A stretch of DNA of 64,000 nt, taken from Streptomyces sp. CB01580. Lineage in GTDB: Bacteria; Actinomycetota; Actinomycetes; Streptomycetales; Streptomycetaceae. Position numbers and translations under genes: made by a program. Position 1 is the first letter of the stretch. Each line of letters starts with the position of its first letter. The notes beneath the pieces were generated by a model, which saw nothing but the letters and a program-made list of their open reading frames with translations, made no database searches and was not told the DNA's origin. The stretch is taken from assembly GCF_001905795.1 (NCBI RefSeq), contig NZ_LIXJ01000010.1, positions 124,001 through 188,000 on the forward strand, in the 5' to 3' direction. This document shows, piece after piece, positions 1 through 8,206 of this stretch.

Positions 1-2049
1 AAGTACCAGCAGTCCTCGAAGGAAATCGAGATCTACAACGAGTACAACTCCACCGGCTTCAACAACGGCACCTGCGGCATCACCGCCGACTGCTACCTCG
101 AGCTGCTCAAGGCGAGCTACGGCAAGGTGCACGCCAAGGTCCCGGACGCCACCGTCGTCGGCGGCGGCCTGGCCGGTCTCCAGACCGACTGGCTGAAGCG
201 GCTGTACGCGATCGGTGGCCTGAACTACATGAACGCGCTCAGCGTTCACCACTACGGCTACCCGAACCCGCCCGAGACCGCGCTGGAGAAACTGCCGCAG
301 GTACGCGCCGACCTGGACGCGGCGGGCGGCAAGAACTTCCCGCTCTGGATCACCGAGAACGGCTACCCGACCCACAGCGACGGCGTCACCCCCGCTCAGC
401 AGGCCGCGTACGTGCCGCGCGCCCAGATCTTCTCCTTCGCCTCGGGCGTCAACCGCTACTACTGGTACGACCTCACCAACGACGGCACCGATGCCACCAA
501 CAAGGAACACAACTTCGGCGCCTTCGAGCGGCCCACCGCCGAGATCAAGGCCTGGCAGCCCAAGCCGTCCGTGGTCACCGAGGGCGTCCTGATCCGACAG
601 CTCGCGGGCCGCGCCTACGCGGGCCGTGACGACACGGGTTCCGCCGACGTCCGCTCGTACCGCTTCGGCACCGGAACCGACACCGTCCGGGCGCTCTACA
701 CCACGGCCGCGACACCGGGAACGGCCGAGCTGACCGCCAGTGGCCCGGTCACCGTCACCGACCAGATGGGCCACGAGAAGACGTACCTCCCGGTCGGCGG
801 CAAGGTGCAGCTCGGCATCGACGGCACGGTGCTGTACGTCAAGGGCGCGGTCAGCGCGGTCGAGGCCGTGAGCGGGCCCGTGTTCTCCCTCCGGCTGCCG
901 CAGCACTCCAACACCGAGGAGAGCGTCGACGCGGTGCTCCAGGTGGACGGCACCAAGGGCCGGACGCTGCCGCTGCGCTACGACTTCCGGATCGCCGGGG
1001 AGAAGTACCGGGTGACCGCCGTGCCCGGCAAGGTCGTCCGCCAGAACGTCCAGCTGCCCACCTCGGCCCTCACCGGCCCGCGCACGGTGAGCGGCACGGT
1101 CGGGCTCGGGCCGGTGAACCTCGCCCGCCTGACCTCCGAAACCGAGGTGGTGCCACCGACCCAGGTCACCTTCGACCCGGTGGTGAAGCAGGCGGCACCG
1201 TTCGCCGCCGCGCTCGAGGTCACCGTCACCAACAACCGCGCCCACAGCCCGCTCGAACTCACCAAGCTGGACTGGCAGGTGAACGAGGGCACCAACTACG
1301 TGGACCGGGGCACCGTCGACGGTCCGATCAAGGTCGGCGCCGGGTCCAGCACCTCGTACACCGTGGACGCGCGCAACATCAAGCAGTGGAAGCGCTACTG
1401 GACGGCCGCCCACCTCAACACCCCCGACGGCGCCAGGACCGCCGTGGGCGCCTGGAACGGCTGGGGCGCCGTGCAGCCGGCCGGCACCGACACCACCACC
1501 CCCATCGACGTCATCGCCGACGGCTCCGTGAGCTACAAGGGCGGATACAACGGCGCGGCCGACCTGTCCGGCACCGTCCGGCCGCAGTACACCGACACCG
1601 GAATCGTGTTCAAGGGCGCGATCACCGACAACGTCCTGGCCCAGCCCGCCACCACCGCCGAGAACATGTGGCAGGGCGACAGCATCCAGTTCGCCGTCAC
1701 CCCCCGGGCGCCGGGCCGCAGCAAGCAGTACGTCGAGGTCGGCGCCTCGCTCGTCGGCGGCAAGCCGCAGGTGTACACCTGGCGGGCACCGGCCGGACAG
1801 TCCGCCGGCCCGACCCCGGGGGCCACCGCCGTCATCACCCGCGACGGCACCACCACCCGCTACACGGTGACGGTGCCGTGGGCCTCGCTCGGTCTGGCCG
1901 GCAAGCCGGCCGCGTCCATCGGACTCGGCTTCGTCGTCAACGACAGCGACAACGACGGACGCGCCCGCGGCTGGACCGAGTGGGGCGGGTCCATCGCCAA
2001 CAACTCCAAGAGCGCCGCCGGCCTGCGGGCCGTCCAGCTGACCGACTGA
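1..2049 (+). CDS. Secreted glycoside hydrolase, 3' part (clan GH-A-like) with C-terminal beta domains
   Basis: The reading frame is open from the first base, so the start lies upstream; 682 codons are visible. The N-terminal visible part resembles a clan GH-A (beta/alpha)8 hydrolase such as GH39 or a related family. IEIYNEYN looks like the acid/base strand and WITENGYP (around base 345) like the nucleophile strand. Residues from about 210 to 490 are beta-rich with no clear family. The last ~180 residues, which include the GDSIQFAVTP stretch and a VPWASLGL motif, resemble CBM9/DOMON-type carbohydrate-binding domains. The overall composition suits an exported polysaccharidase, but the signal peptide is out of view. 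The next gene encodes an acetyl-esterase, which fits plant-polysaccharide breakdown. The GH family number is not certain. Confidence 0.8.
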   Translation, partial: KYQQSSKEIEIYNEYNSTGFNNGTCGITADCYLELLKASYGKVHAKVPDATVVGGGLAGLQTDWLKRLYAIGGLNYMNALSVHHYGYPNPPETALEKLPQVRADLDAAGGKNFPLWITENGYPTHSDGVTPAQQAAYVPRAQIFSFASGVNRYYWYDLTNDGTDATNKEHNFGAFERPTAEIKAWQPKPSVVTEGVLIRQLAGRAYAGRDDTGSADVRSYRFGTGTDTVRALYTTAATPGTAELTASGPVTVTDQMGHEKTYLPVGGKVQLGIDGTVLYVKGAVSAVEAVSGPVFSLRLPQHSNTEESVDAVLQVDGTKGRTLPLRYDFRIAGEKYRVTAVPGKVVRQNVQLPTSALTGPRTVSGTVGLGPVNLARLTSETEVVPPTQVTFDPVVKQAAPFAAALEVTVTNNRAHSPLELTKLDWQVNEGTNYVDRGTVDGPIKVGAGSSTSYTVDARNIKQWKRYWTAAHLNTPDGARTAVGAWNGWGAVQPAGTDTTTPIDVIADGSVSYKGGYNGAADLSGTVRPQYTDTGIVFKGAITDNVLAQPATTAENMWQGDSIQFAVTPRAPGRSKQYVEVGASLVGGKPQVYTWRAPAGQSAGPTPGATAVITRDGTTTRYTVTVPWASLGLAGKPAASIGLGFVVNDSDNDGRARGWTEWGGSIANNSKSAAGLRAVQLTD

Positions 2050-2064
2050 TCCCTTCCCCGAACG

Positions 2065-2102
2065 GGCGGGGCCGGGCGCACCTGACAGCGCCCGGCCCCG
2101 CC
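2065..2102 (+). terminator. Strong hairpin terminator after the glycoside hydrolase
   Basis: This is a perfect 15-bp stem (GGCGGGGCCGGGCGC at 2065-2079 pairs with 2088-2102) around an 8-nt loop, 15 bases after the stop codon. There is no T-run, as is usual for Streptomyces terminators. Confidence 0.8.
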
Positions 2103-2176
2103 GCTCCATCTCCGACACCTCCCGCTCCACCGTCGGCCGCCCCACCGCTTCCCGACCCACCGTGAGGAGACCACCC

Positions 2177-3151
2177 ATGGCCCTGTTCGACCTGCCGCTG
2201 AACGAACTGCGCGACTACCGGCCACGGATCGACGAGCCGGACGACTTCGACGACTTCTGGGCGAAGACCCTGGCCGAGACCCGCGCCCACGACCCCGCGG
2301 TCTCCTTCGAGCCCGTCGGGACCGGGCTGACCGGGCTGCGCACCTGGGACACCACCTTCGCGGGCTTCGGCGGCCACCCGGTCAGGGGCTGGTTCAGCGC
2401 GCCCGCGCACGCCGAGGGCCCGCTCCCGCTCGTCGTCCAGTTCCACGGCTACAACGGCGGGCGCAGCCTCCCGCACTGCTGGGGCCTGTGGCCGCTGGCG
2501 GGCTTCGCCCACTTCGTCATGGACGTACGCGGCCAGGGCGGCGGCGGCAACGTCGGGGACACCCCCGACCCGGTCGGCTCCGGCCCCTCCCACGCCGGGT
2601 TCATGACCCGCGGCATCGAGGACCCGGAGCGGTACTACTACCGCCGTGTCCACGCCGACGCCGTGCGCGCCGTGGAGGCGGCCCGCTCCCACCCGCTCGC
2701 CGACCCCGCCCGCACGGTCGTGCTCGGCGGAAGCCAGGGCGGCGGCATCGCCCTCGCCGTCGGCGCGCTGGTCCCGGACGTGGCGGCCGTCGCCGCCGAC
2801 GTGCCGTTCCTCTGCCACTTCGAACGGGCCGTCACGCTCACCGACGCCGACCCGTACGCCGAGATAGCCCGGTACCTGCGGATGCACCGGGGCAAGGAGG
2901 AGCGGGTCCTGCGCACCCTGTCGTACTTCGACGGGGTGTCGTTCGCCGCACGGAGCGGTGCTCCCGCGCTGTTCTCCGTCGGGCTCCAGGACCAGACCTG
3001 CCCGCCCTCCACGGTCTTCGCCGCGCACAACGCGTACCGGGGCGAGAAGGAGATCGAGGTGTACCCGTTCAACGGACACGAGGGCGGGGCCATGTTCCAG
3101 GAGGCCGCTCAGCTCCGCTGGGTGCCGCGGATCCTCCGGCGGGTCCGCTGA
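2177..3151 (+). CDS. Acetylxylan esterase / cephalosporin-C deacetylase family (CE7)
   Basis: This 324-residue alpha/beta hydrolase has the usual CE7 length. It opens with the family-typical MALFDLPLNELRDYRP. The nucleophile elbow is GGSQGGG (Ser near residue 188) and the catalytic His lies in FNGHEGG near the C-terminus. CE7 enzymes remove acetyl groups from short xylo-oligosaccharides and other small acetylated substrates. They are usually cytoplasmic, and no signal peptide is seen here. The ATG at 2177 was chosen over an upstream in-frame GTG at 2162 because GAGGAGA sits six bases before it. A strong terminator separates it from the preceding hydrolase, so it probably has its own promoter in the 74 bases between. 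Confidence 0.9.
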   Translation: MALFDLPLNELRDYRPRIDEPDDFDDFWAKTLAETRAHDPAVSFEPVGTGLTGLRTWDTTFAGFGGHPVRGWFSAPAHAEGPLPLVVQFHGYNGGRSLPHCWGLWPLAGFAHFVMDVRGQGGGGNVGDTPDPVGSGPSHAGFMTRGIEDPERYYYRRVHADAVRAVEAARSHPLADPARTVVLGGSQGGGIALAVGALVPDVAAVAADVPFLCHFERAVTLTDADPYAEIARYLRMHRGKEERVLRTLSYFDGVSFAARSGAPALFSVGLQDQTCPPSTVFAAHNAYRGEKEIEVYPFNGHEGGAMFQEAAQLRWVPRILRRVR

Positions 3152-3181
3152 GGGGCCCGGACGCGTGCGGCGCCCCGGGCC

Positions 3182-4264
3182 CTACGCCGCCCCCGGCGCG
3201 GGGAGCTCGCCCGCGCGGTCGACGGCGGCCCTGACCAGGACCGCCGAGGCGCCGACGACGGTCCCGGCCGGGCCCGCGTCCCCGGCCCGGGTCAGCACCG
3301 TGCGCTCGCCGAGGAACGCGTACGTCGTCCGGTCGAAGACCCACTGCGTCTGCTGCCCGTACGCCGTGCGCGCGACGGCGACGCCCTCGCGCCCCGCCGC
3401 GTCGGCCGCCGTCCGGACCACCGTGACACCGGGGATCCGCGCGGCGGCCCGGTACAGCGCGGCCTCCACCGCGGGCGGCGCCCAGGTCTCGGCCAGCAGC
3501 TCGCCGATCGCGGTGAACGCCCGCTGGTCCGGGTCCCGGCCCTGTCCCCGGGTCTCGTGCCGGATCAGTTCCAGCAGCGCGTCCGGGTCCGTGGGCAGCG
3601 ACGCGACGAACCGGTGGGTGGGCTCGGTGACCGACGGGCCCGCCGCGCGCGAGGCTTCCGTTCCCGGCGTCGCGCCCCGGTGGTCGAGGCCGTGGACCGG
3701 CGCGTCGGCGCCGAGCCGGGTATCGGGCCCGCCCTCCTCGCGCAGCAGACCGGCGCGGCCTCCGTCGGCGGACGACCACACCTGCCGCCGGTGCGCCGGA
3801 GGCATCGTCACCGGTCCGCCGCCGGCGCTCTGCGCGGCGTACGCGACCCTGCTCTCGACGTACACGAACTGATCGGCGCGGACCGCGGGCCGCTGCGTCC
3901 GGGCGGCGGCGAGGGCGACCCGGTCGAGGAGCCGGTCCGCCCCGGGCGCGGCGGCGTGCCGTCCTGCGACCGGCGCGGCGCCGCGGTCCGGAAGGTCCAG
4001 CGCCACCACGCCGACGGCCGCCAGGGCGCAGGCGAGCGCCGGTACCGCGAACCTGGCCGGATGCCGGCGCGGACGCGCGGCCCGGGCACCGGCACCACCG
4101 GGCGCACGGTTCCGGGCGGCCTCGCGCAACAGCGCCTCCCGCAGCAGCAGTTCCCGGTCCGGGGACAGGCCGGGGACCGGGGGAGGGGGCAGCGGACCGG
4201 TGAGGTCAGGGCGGTCGATCTCCTCGGACCGGTGGTCGGTACGACGCCACGGTGCGGTGTTCAT
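3182..4264 (-). CDS. CU044_5270 family protein, single-pass partner of ECF sigma factor
   Basis: This 360-residue protein has a cytoplasmic N-terminus of about 80 residues rich in Pro/Arg, one membrane segment (FAVPALACALAAVGVVALDL) and a long extracytoplasmic C-terminal domain. That is the layout of the actinobacterial CU044_5270 family, which is regularly encoded directly after ECF sigma factors. Its start ATG overlaps the sigma-factor stop at 4264, so the two are translationally coupled. An anti-sigma or membrane-sensor role is inferred from gene order and topology; no zinc-binding anti-sigma motif is visible. Confidence 0.85.
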   Translation of the reverse strand: MNTAPWRRTDHRSEEIDRPDLTGPLPPPPVPGLSPDRELLLREALLREAARNRAPGGAGARAARPRRHPARFAVPALACALAAVGVVALDLPDRGAAPVAGRHAAAPGADRLLDRVALAAARTQRPAVRADQFVYVESRVAYAAQSAGGGPVTMPPAHRRQVWSSADGGRAGLLREEGGPDTRLGADAPVHGLDHRGATPGTEASRAAGPSVTEPTHRFVASLPTDPDALLELIRHETRGQGRDPDQRAFTAIGELLAETWAPPAVEAALYRAAARIPGVTVVRTAADAAGREGVAVARTAYGQQTQWVFDRTTYAFLGERTVLTRAGDAGPAGTVVGASAVLVRAAVDRAGELPAPGAA

Positions 4265-4932
4265 CAGAGCTTCTCCTGGGTCAGAGGACGGGCCGCGGAA
4301 AGGCGGGCCGGAGAGGGCCGGTCGGGGACGGAGGGGAGAGGACCGCTCCTGCGCGCGCGGAGCCGTCCGGCGATGCCCCGCACCGTCCGCGCGCGGGCGG
4401 TGCGGGCCTCGGCGTCGGTCAGCTCGCGCAGCCGGGCACGGGCGCGGGACAGGCGCGACCGGACGGTTCCCACCGGCACACCGAGCGCCTCGGCCGCCGA
4501 TTCGTAGTCCAGCCCGGCCCAGACGACGAGGGTGAAGACCTCGCGGTCACGGGGGCGCAGCCGGGCCAGCGCGGTGTGCGCGGCACGCAGCTGCTCGGTG
4601 TCCGCGAGGTGCGTGACGAGATCGTCCACGAAGTCCGGCACCGAACCGCGCTCCGGGACCCGGGCGAGCGCGATGTCACGACGCCGCCGCGCGCGTGCGT
4701 CGCGCCGCATGACGTTGGTCGCGATGCCCAGCAGCCACGGTCTCAGGCTGTCCCCTTCGGGGCGCAGTCCCTCCCGGCCGCGCCACGCCTCCAGAAAGGT
4801 CACCGAGACGACGTCCTCGGCCTCGGCCCAGTCGCCCGTCACCCGCAGCGCATAGCGGTACAGCACCTGGGCGTGCTCGTCGTACAGCTCTCCCAGGGCG
4901 TCGCGGTCCCCGTGGCGGAGGCGATTCCTCAT
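4264..4932 (-). CDS. ECF-type RNA polymerase sigma factor
   Basis: A 222-residue sigma-70 protein with region 2 (GDRDALGELYDEHAQVLYRYALRVTGDWAEAED is the conserved stretch) and region 4 with the helix-turn-helix around YESAAEALGVPVGTVRSRLSRAR. It lacks region 3, as ECF factors do. It should direct transcription of its own operon and perhaps others, controlled by the co-encoded CU044_5270 protein. The ATG at 4932 is preferred to a GTG at 4992, because the extra 20 residues match nothing in the family and the upstream GTG lies inside a palindrome that looks regulatory. A short stem (4933-4948) sits directly before the ATG and could limit ribosome access. Confidence 0.88.
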   Translation of the reverse strand: MRNRLRHGDRDALGELYDEHAQVLYRYALRVTGDWAEAEDVVSVTFLEAWRGREGLRPEGDSLRPWLLGIATNVMRRDARARRRRDIALARVPERGSVPDFVDDLVTHLADTEQLRAAHTALARLRPRDREVFTLVVWAGLDYESAAEALGVPVGTVRSRLSRARARLRELTDAEARTARARTVRGIAGRLRARRSGPLPSVPDRPSPARLSAARPLTQEKL

Positions 4933-4948
4933 GAGTGTTTCCACACTC
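4933..4948 (-). promoter_or_regulatory. Hairpin at the sigma-factor ribosome-binding site
   Basis: GAGTGT and ACACTC form a perfect 6-bp inverted repeat around TTCC, ending one base before the preferred ATG at 4932. In the mRNA the stem would cover the only GGA-like ribosome-binding sequence. Confidence 0.4.
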
Positions 4949-4978
4949 TGCTCTGCCACTTCCGTTGCCGCGGTTCCG

Positions 4979-4992
4979 GTGACCTGCGTCAC
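4979..4992. promoter_or_regulatory. Crp-like palindrome, copy 1
   Basis: GTGACCTGCGTCAC fits GTG-N6-GNCAC, the consensus known for Streptomyces Crp, and is also a perfect GTGAC/GTCAC palindrome. It lies 47 bp upstream of the sigma-factor start and is paired with copy 2. Confidence 0.55.
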
Positions 4993-5021
4993 ATGCGCAC
5001 CGAAGGGCCGTCCCGCCCCAT

Positions 5022-5035
5022 GTGACTCAGGTCAC
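5022..5035. promoter_or_regulatory. Crp-like palindrome, copy 2
   Basis: GTGACTCAGGTCAC fits GTG-N6-GNCAC and lies 35 bp upstream of the preferred start of the secreted-protein gene. Its centre is 43 bp (about four helical turns) from copy 1. The flanks of the two copies are also inverted repeats of each other. Confidence 0.55.
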
Positions 5036-5069
5036 GGGAACTCCCGCTCCCGTCGGCGCAGTGCAGATC

Positions 5070-6629
5070 GTGAACACTTCTTCCGTGCCCCGCCGCCGCG
5101 TCCTGCGGAACCTGGCCCTCGCCGTCGTCCTGGTCGGCGCCGCCACCCCCGCGCTGGACACCGCCGCCCTCGCCGCCCAGCCGACCACGTACGCCCTGAC
5201 CATCGTTCACCTCGGCCGCGACGGCCGGCCGACCGACGACTACGAGACCGCCGTCACCGGGATCTCCGGACCGGGCGCCGACACGTCCGTCCGGCCGCAC
5301 GACGCCTCCGGCACGACCACCGTGCGCCTGCCGCGCGGCCGCTACCTGCTGAACAGCGAGCTGACCGACACCGACGGCAGGAGCACCGACTGGATCATCC
5401 AGCCGCGCCTCGACCTCGACCACGACACCACCGTCACCGTCGACGCCCGGACCGCCGCCCCCGTCGACGTCAGCCCGCCCGACAGCACCGCCACCTTCCA
5501 GGGCGGTGCCATGTTCGTCGAGGTCACGCACGACGGCGTCACCCGGGACATCAACCTGGTCAAGTACACCCCGACGCTGCGCGTCGCCCACCTGGGCCCC
5601 GACGCCGAGCCGGGATCCGTGAAGCAGTGGTACGACTCCTACTGGACCGGCAGCACCGTCGGCTACGCGCTCGGCCACACCGGCACCGGCAGCCGCGCCC
5701 TGACCGGGCTCGTCCGCCACCCCTCCGCCGCCGAACTGGCCACAGTGCGGATCGACGCGGCGGCCCGGCCGGGCACCCGGCAGAGCGCCTCCGTGGACAT
5801 CAAGCCGACCGGCCTGGCGATGGGCGGGTCCCGGTCCCTGCCGGCCCCCGGCACCCTCACCTATCTCGTGACGCCCGAACGCGGCACCTGGGACCTCACC
5901 TACACCGTCCCCGACACCCCCGGCGCCGAGAGCAACCGCTACTCCGCCGACCGCATCGCCGTCCGGGCCGGGAGGACGACCACGCACACCTTCGACAACG
6001 CCGTCTTCGGCCCCACCCTCACCGACCGGCCCGGCGTGGTCCGCGACGGCGACGAACTGACCCTCGACGTCCCGATGCTGGCCGACGGGGACGGCCACGT
6101 CCCGTCGGAGCCGCCGCACGAGACCGCCACCACCACCCTGCACCGCGACGGGGTGCTGATCGGGAAGCGGACCGGCGACCCCCGGCGCGCCTCGTTCACC
6201 GTGCCCCCGGGGCGCGCGGCCTACCGGATCACCAGCACGGTGAACCGCGGCGGCGCACCCGGAACCGCCACCCGCGTGAGCGCGTCATGGACCTTCACCT
6301 CGGGCACCACGACCGGCCCGGTCCCGGTGCCGGTGAGCGTCGTGCGGTTCTCGCCCGAGCTGAGCCCGACCGGCACGGCCGCGGCCGGTGCCCAGTTGCG
6401 GGTCCCCGTCACCGTCCTGGGCGCCGCCGACGGCGGACGCGTCCGCTCCGCCCTGTACGCGTACTCCACGGACGGCGGCACGACCTGGACCCGCGTCCCG
6501 GTCGAGCGCGGCGCCCTGACGATCCGCAACCCCCGCGCGGGCACAGGCGTCTCGCTGCGCGCGGAGCTGACCGACACCGCGGGGAACACGCTCACCCAGA
6601 CCCTCGTCGACGCCTACCGCACCCACTGA
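5070..6629 (+). CDS. Secreted protein resembling the C-terminal half of Streptomyces subtilisin-like proteases
   Basis: About 519 residues. The N-terminus (basic RRR, hydrophobic LALAVVLVGAA, Ala-rich end) looks like a signal peptide. The mature part starts with ALTIVHLGRDGRPTDDY and ends with a GTGVSLRAELTDTAGNTLTQ-type module. As I recall the family, both match the beta-rich, non-catalytic region that follows the S8 domain in ~1100-residue Streptomyces subtilases. No Asp/His/Ser catalytic motifs of S8 enzymes are present. It may bind a polymer or act as a stand-alone version of the protease tail. The start is uncertain: GTG at 5070 (used), 5085 and 5022 are all possible, and none has a good ribosome-binding site. 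Confidence 0.75.
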   Translation: MNTSSVPRRRVLRNLALAVVLVGAATPALDTAALAAQPTTYALTIVHLGRDGRPTDDYETAVTGISGPGADTSVRPHDASGTTTVRLPRGRYLLNSELTDTDGRSTDWIIQPRLDLDHDTTVTVDARTAAPVDVSPPDSTATFQGGAMFVEVTHDGVTRDINLVKYTPTLRVAHLGPDAEPGSVKQWYDSYWTGSTVGYALGHTGTGSRALTGLVRHPSAAELATVRIDAAARPGTRQSASVDIKPTGLAMGGSRSLPAPGTLTYLVTPERGTWDLTYTVPDTPGAESNRYSADRIAVRAGRTTTHTFDNAVFGPTLTDRPGVVRDGDELTLDVPMLADGDGHVPSEPPHETATTTLHRDGVLIGKRTGDPRRASFTVPPGRAAYRITSTVNRGGAPGTATRVSASWTFTSGTTTGPVPVPVSVVRFSPELSPTGTAAAGAQLRVPVTVLGAADGGRVRSALYAYSTDGGTTWTRVPVERGALTIRNPRAGTGVSLRAELTDTAGNTLTQTLVDAYRTH

Positions 6630-6635
6630 TCCCCT

Positions 6636-6657
6636 GGCGGGCCCGACCGGGCCCGCC
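6636..6657 (+). terminator. Terminator of the secreted protein gene
   Basis: GGCGGGCCC (6636-6644) pairs perfectly with GGGCCCGCC (6649-6657) around a GACC loop, six bases after the stop codon. Confidence 0.7.
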
Positions 6658-6663
6658 GACACG

Positions 6664-6721
6664 CCACCCCGACGGGCCCCGCCGGGGAGTTCGCCGCTCC
6701 CCTCCGGGCCGGTCGGGGTGG
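6664..6721. other. Long nested stem-loop
   Basis: A 16-base arm (6664-6679) pairs with 6706-6721 with one mismatch. Inside it, GGGGAG (6684-6689) pairs with CTCCCC (6697-6702). It follows a complete terminator and precedes the membrane-protein gene, so it is either a second terminator or a structured leader or cruciform. Confidence 0.5.
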
Positions 6722-6810
6722 TGTGGATCACGGACAGGTACTGGACGGCACATGTATGGTCCACCGGGGCCCGTCGTGGCCCCGTGACCGGCGACGACCA
6801 GGGGCGGACA

Positions 6811-7521
6811 GTGCGGCAGAGGGCCTACGGGCAGATGATGCGGGCCACCGCCTGTCTGCTGATGGCGTGGCAGGTCTGGATGGTCTGGTACATCGCCAGC
6901 AACGAGGCGGCCGGTGTGAGGTGGACCTGCGACGGGACGGGCAGCTGCGGCAGCGACCAGTTCGCGTCGGCGGCCCCGATCGTCGGGCTGGGCTCGGCCG
7001 TCGTCCTCGGTCTGCTCTCCGCCCGGTTCCTGCACCGCGCCACGCCCGGCGCGATGGTCGCGCTCAGCGCGGTCGCCGCCATCGCGGGCTGGTACGACGC
7101 GCTGGCGGAGGGCCGCGTCGACCACGACTCCACCACCTCCTTCCACATCTTCTTCCCGTTCATGGAGTTGTCCGTCTCCGCGTGGCTCACGTTCCTGTGG
7201 ACCGTCGCCGGGGCGGGCTGCCTCGCCGCCTGGTGGGGTGCCGCCGTGAGCCTGCGCCGCACCGCGGGACTGCGCCGTCTCTCCCGCCGCTGCGCCACGG
7301 CCGACGCGGTGCTGGAGGGCTGGCGGTCGGCGGGCGGCAAGTACGGCGAGGCCGTGGTGGTGTTCGACGACGCGGCCGGGGTGCGCCACCGGGTTCCCGT
7401 GGTGGTGGAACGCGTCGCTCTGCAACGCGACGTCCGTGCCGTGTACGACGTCGACCGCCCCGGCGACCCCGCCCGCACCAGGGTCGCCGTCTCCCGCCGA
7501 AAGGTGACGAGCCCCGCATGA
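6811..7521 (+). CDS. Membrane protein with cytoplasmic C-terminal domain, function unknown
   Basis: A 236-residue protein with about four membrane helices: CLLMAWQVWMVWYI, AAPIVGLGSAVVLGLL, a third around GAMVALSAVAAIAGW, and a fourth around LSVSAWLTFLWTVAGAGCL. A soluble tail of about 80 residues follows and contains a short beta-rich module (YGEAVVVFDDAAGVRHRVPVVV). GTG at 6811 was chosen because AGGGG lies six bases before it; starts further upstream lack such a site. The stop overlaps the ATG of the next gene, which also encodes a membrane protein with a similar tail, so the two probably form a complex. I do not recognise the family. Confidence 0.75.
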   Translation: MRQRAYGQMMRATACLLMAWQVWMVWYIASNEAAGVRWTCDGTGSCGSDQFASAAPIVGLGSAVVLGLLSARFLHRATPGAMVALSAVAAIAGWYDALAEGRVDHDSTTSFHIFFPFMELSVSAWLTFLWTVAGAGCLAAWWGAAVSLRRTAGLRRLSRRCATADAVLEGWRSAGGKYGEAVVVFDDAAGVRHRVPVVVERVALQRDVRAVYDVDRPGDPARTRVAVSRRKVTSPA

Positions 7522-8147
7522 ACCGACCGCTGTCCTCCCTCCGCCGGTTCCTCACCGCGTTCAGTCTGCTGTCCGTGGTCGCCGCGGGGCTCGCGTTCGC
7601 CGCGCTCGTGCACGGTGCCCTCGACGGACCCCGCTGGCTCCTGCTGCTCGGCGTCCCCGCGTCTGCCCTGGCCCTGGTGGTGTTCGGCAAGGTGGGCGAG
7701 CCGTCGCGGTCGGACATCCTCGTCCGCGGACTGCGCCCCGGCGGCCCGCGCGCCTTCGCCCCCGCTCTGGTCCACGGGGTGAGGGCGGTCGACACACGGA
7801 CCGGACGGCTCGCGCGCGACGGGCAGTCGCTGGAGTCCGTGTTCGCCTTCGACCTGACCGTGGTGCCCGACGGGCTGCCCGCGTACCGGATCCAGGTCCG
7901 GCACCCGCTCGATGTGCAGGGACTGCTGCACCGGCCCAGAGGGGTCGTCGAGTACGACCCCGAGCAGCCCTGGCGGGTCGTCATCCCCGACAACCCGCCG
8001 CGCGAATGGCTGGCCCGGGCGAACATCGTCACCCCGCCCGCCGTGGTGAAGCAGAGCGTCGCCGCGTCGCCGGCCGGCCTGTGGACCTTCGTGGCGAGCG
8101 CGGCGTTCGCGGCCGTGCTGCTGGTGCTGGTACGCGTGCTGGGCTGA
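7518..8147 (+). CDS. Membrane protein coupled to the preceding gene, function unknown
   Basis: A 209-residue protein with two N-terminal membrane helices (residues about 10-60), a soluble middle domain (VRAVDTRTGRLARDGQSLESVFAFDLTVVPDGLPAYRIQVRHPLDV is the core region), and one C-terminal helix. The middle domain resembles the short beta modules seen in actinobacterial DUF3592-like membrane proteins; this is only a suggestion. The start overlaps the previous stop by four bases (ATGA), which means coupled translation. No enzymatic motif is visible. Confidence 0.75.
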   Translation: MNRPLSSLRRFLTAFSLLSVVAAGLAFAALVHGALDGPRWLLLLGVPASALALVVFGKVGEPSRSDILVRGLRPGGPRAFAPALVHGVRAVDTRTGRLARDGQSLESVFAFDLTVVPDGLPAYRIQVRHPLDVQGLLHRPRGVVEYDPEQPWRVVIPDNPPREWLARANIVTPPAVVKQSVAASPAGLWTFVASAAFAAVLLVLVRVLG

Positions 8148-8151
8148 CCCC

Positions 8152-8166
8152 GCCCGCCGCGCGGGC
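8152..8166. terminator. Hairpin between convergent genes
   Basis: GCCCGC and GCGGGC pair around CGC in the 59-bp gap between convergent genes, so it may serve both directions. Confidence 0.4.
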
Positions 8167-8206
8167 CGGGTGCGCGCCGGGGCGGACGGGCCGGAGGCGG
8201 CGCCGG

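Noticed and set aside
4931..6787. 618-codon open frame on the plus strand
   Set aside because: Almost entirely Arg/Pro/His; it is the +1 frame of the secreted protein gene.
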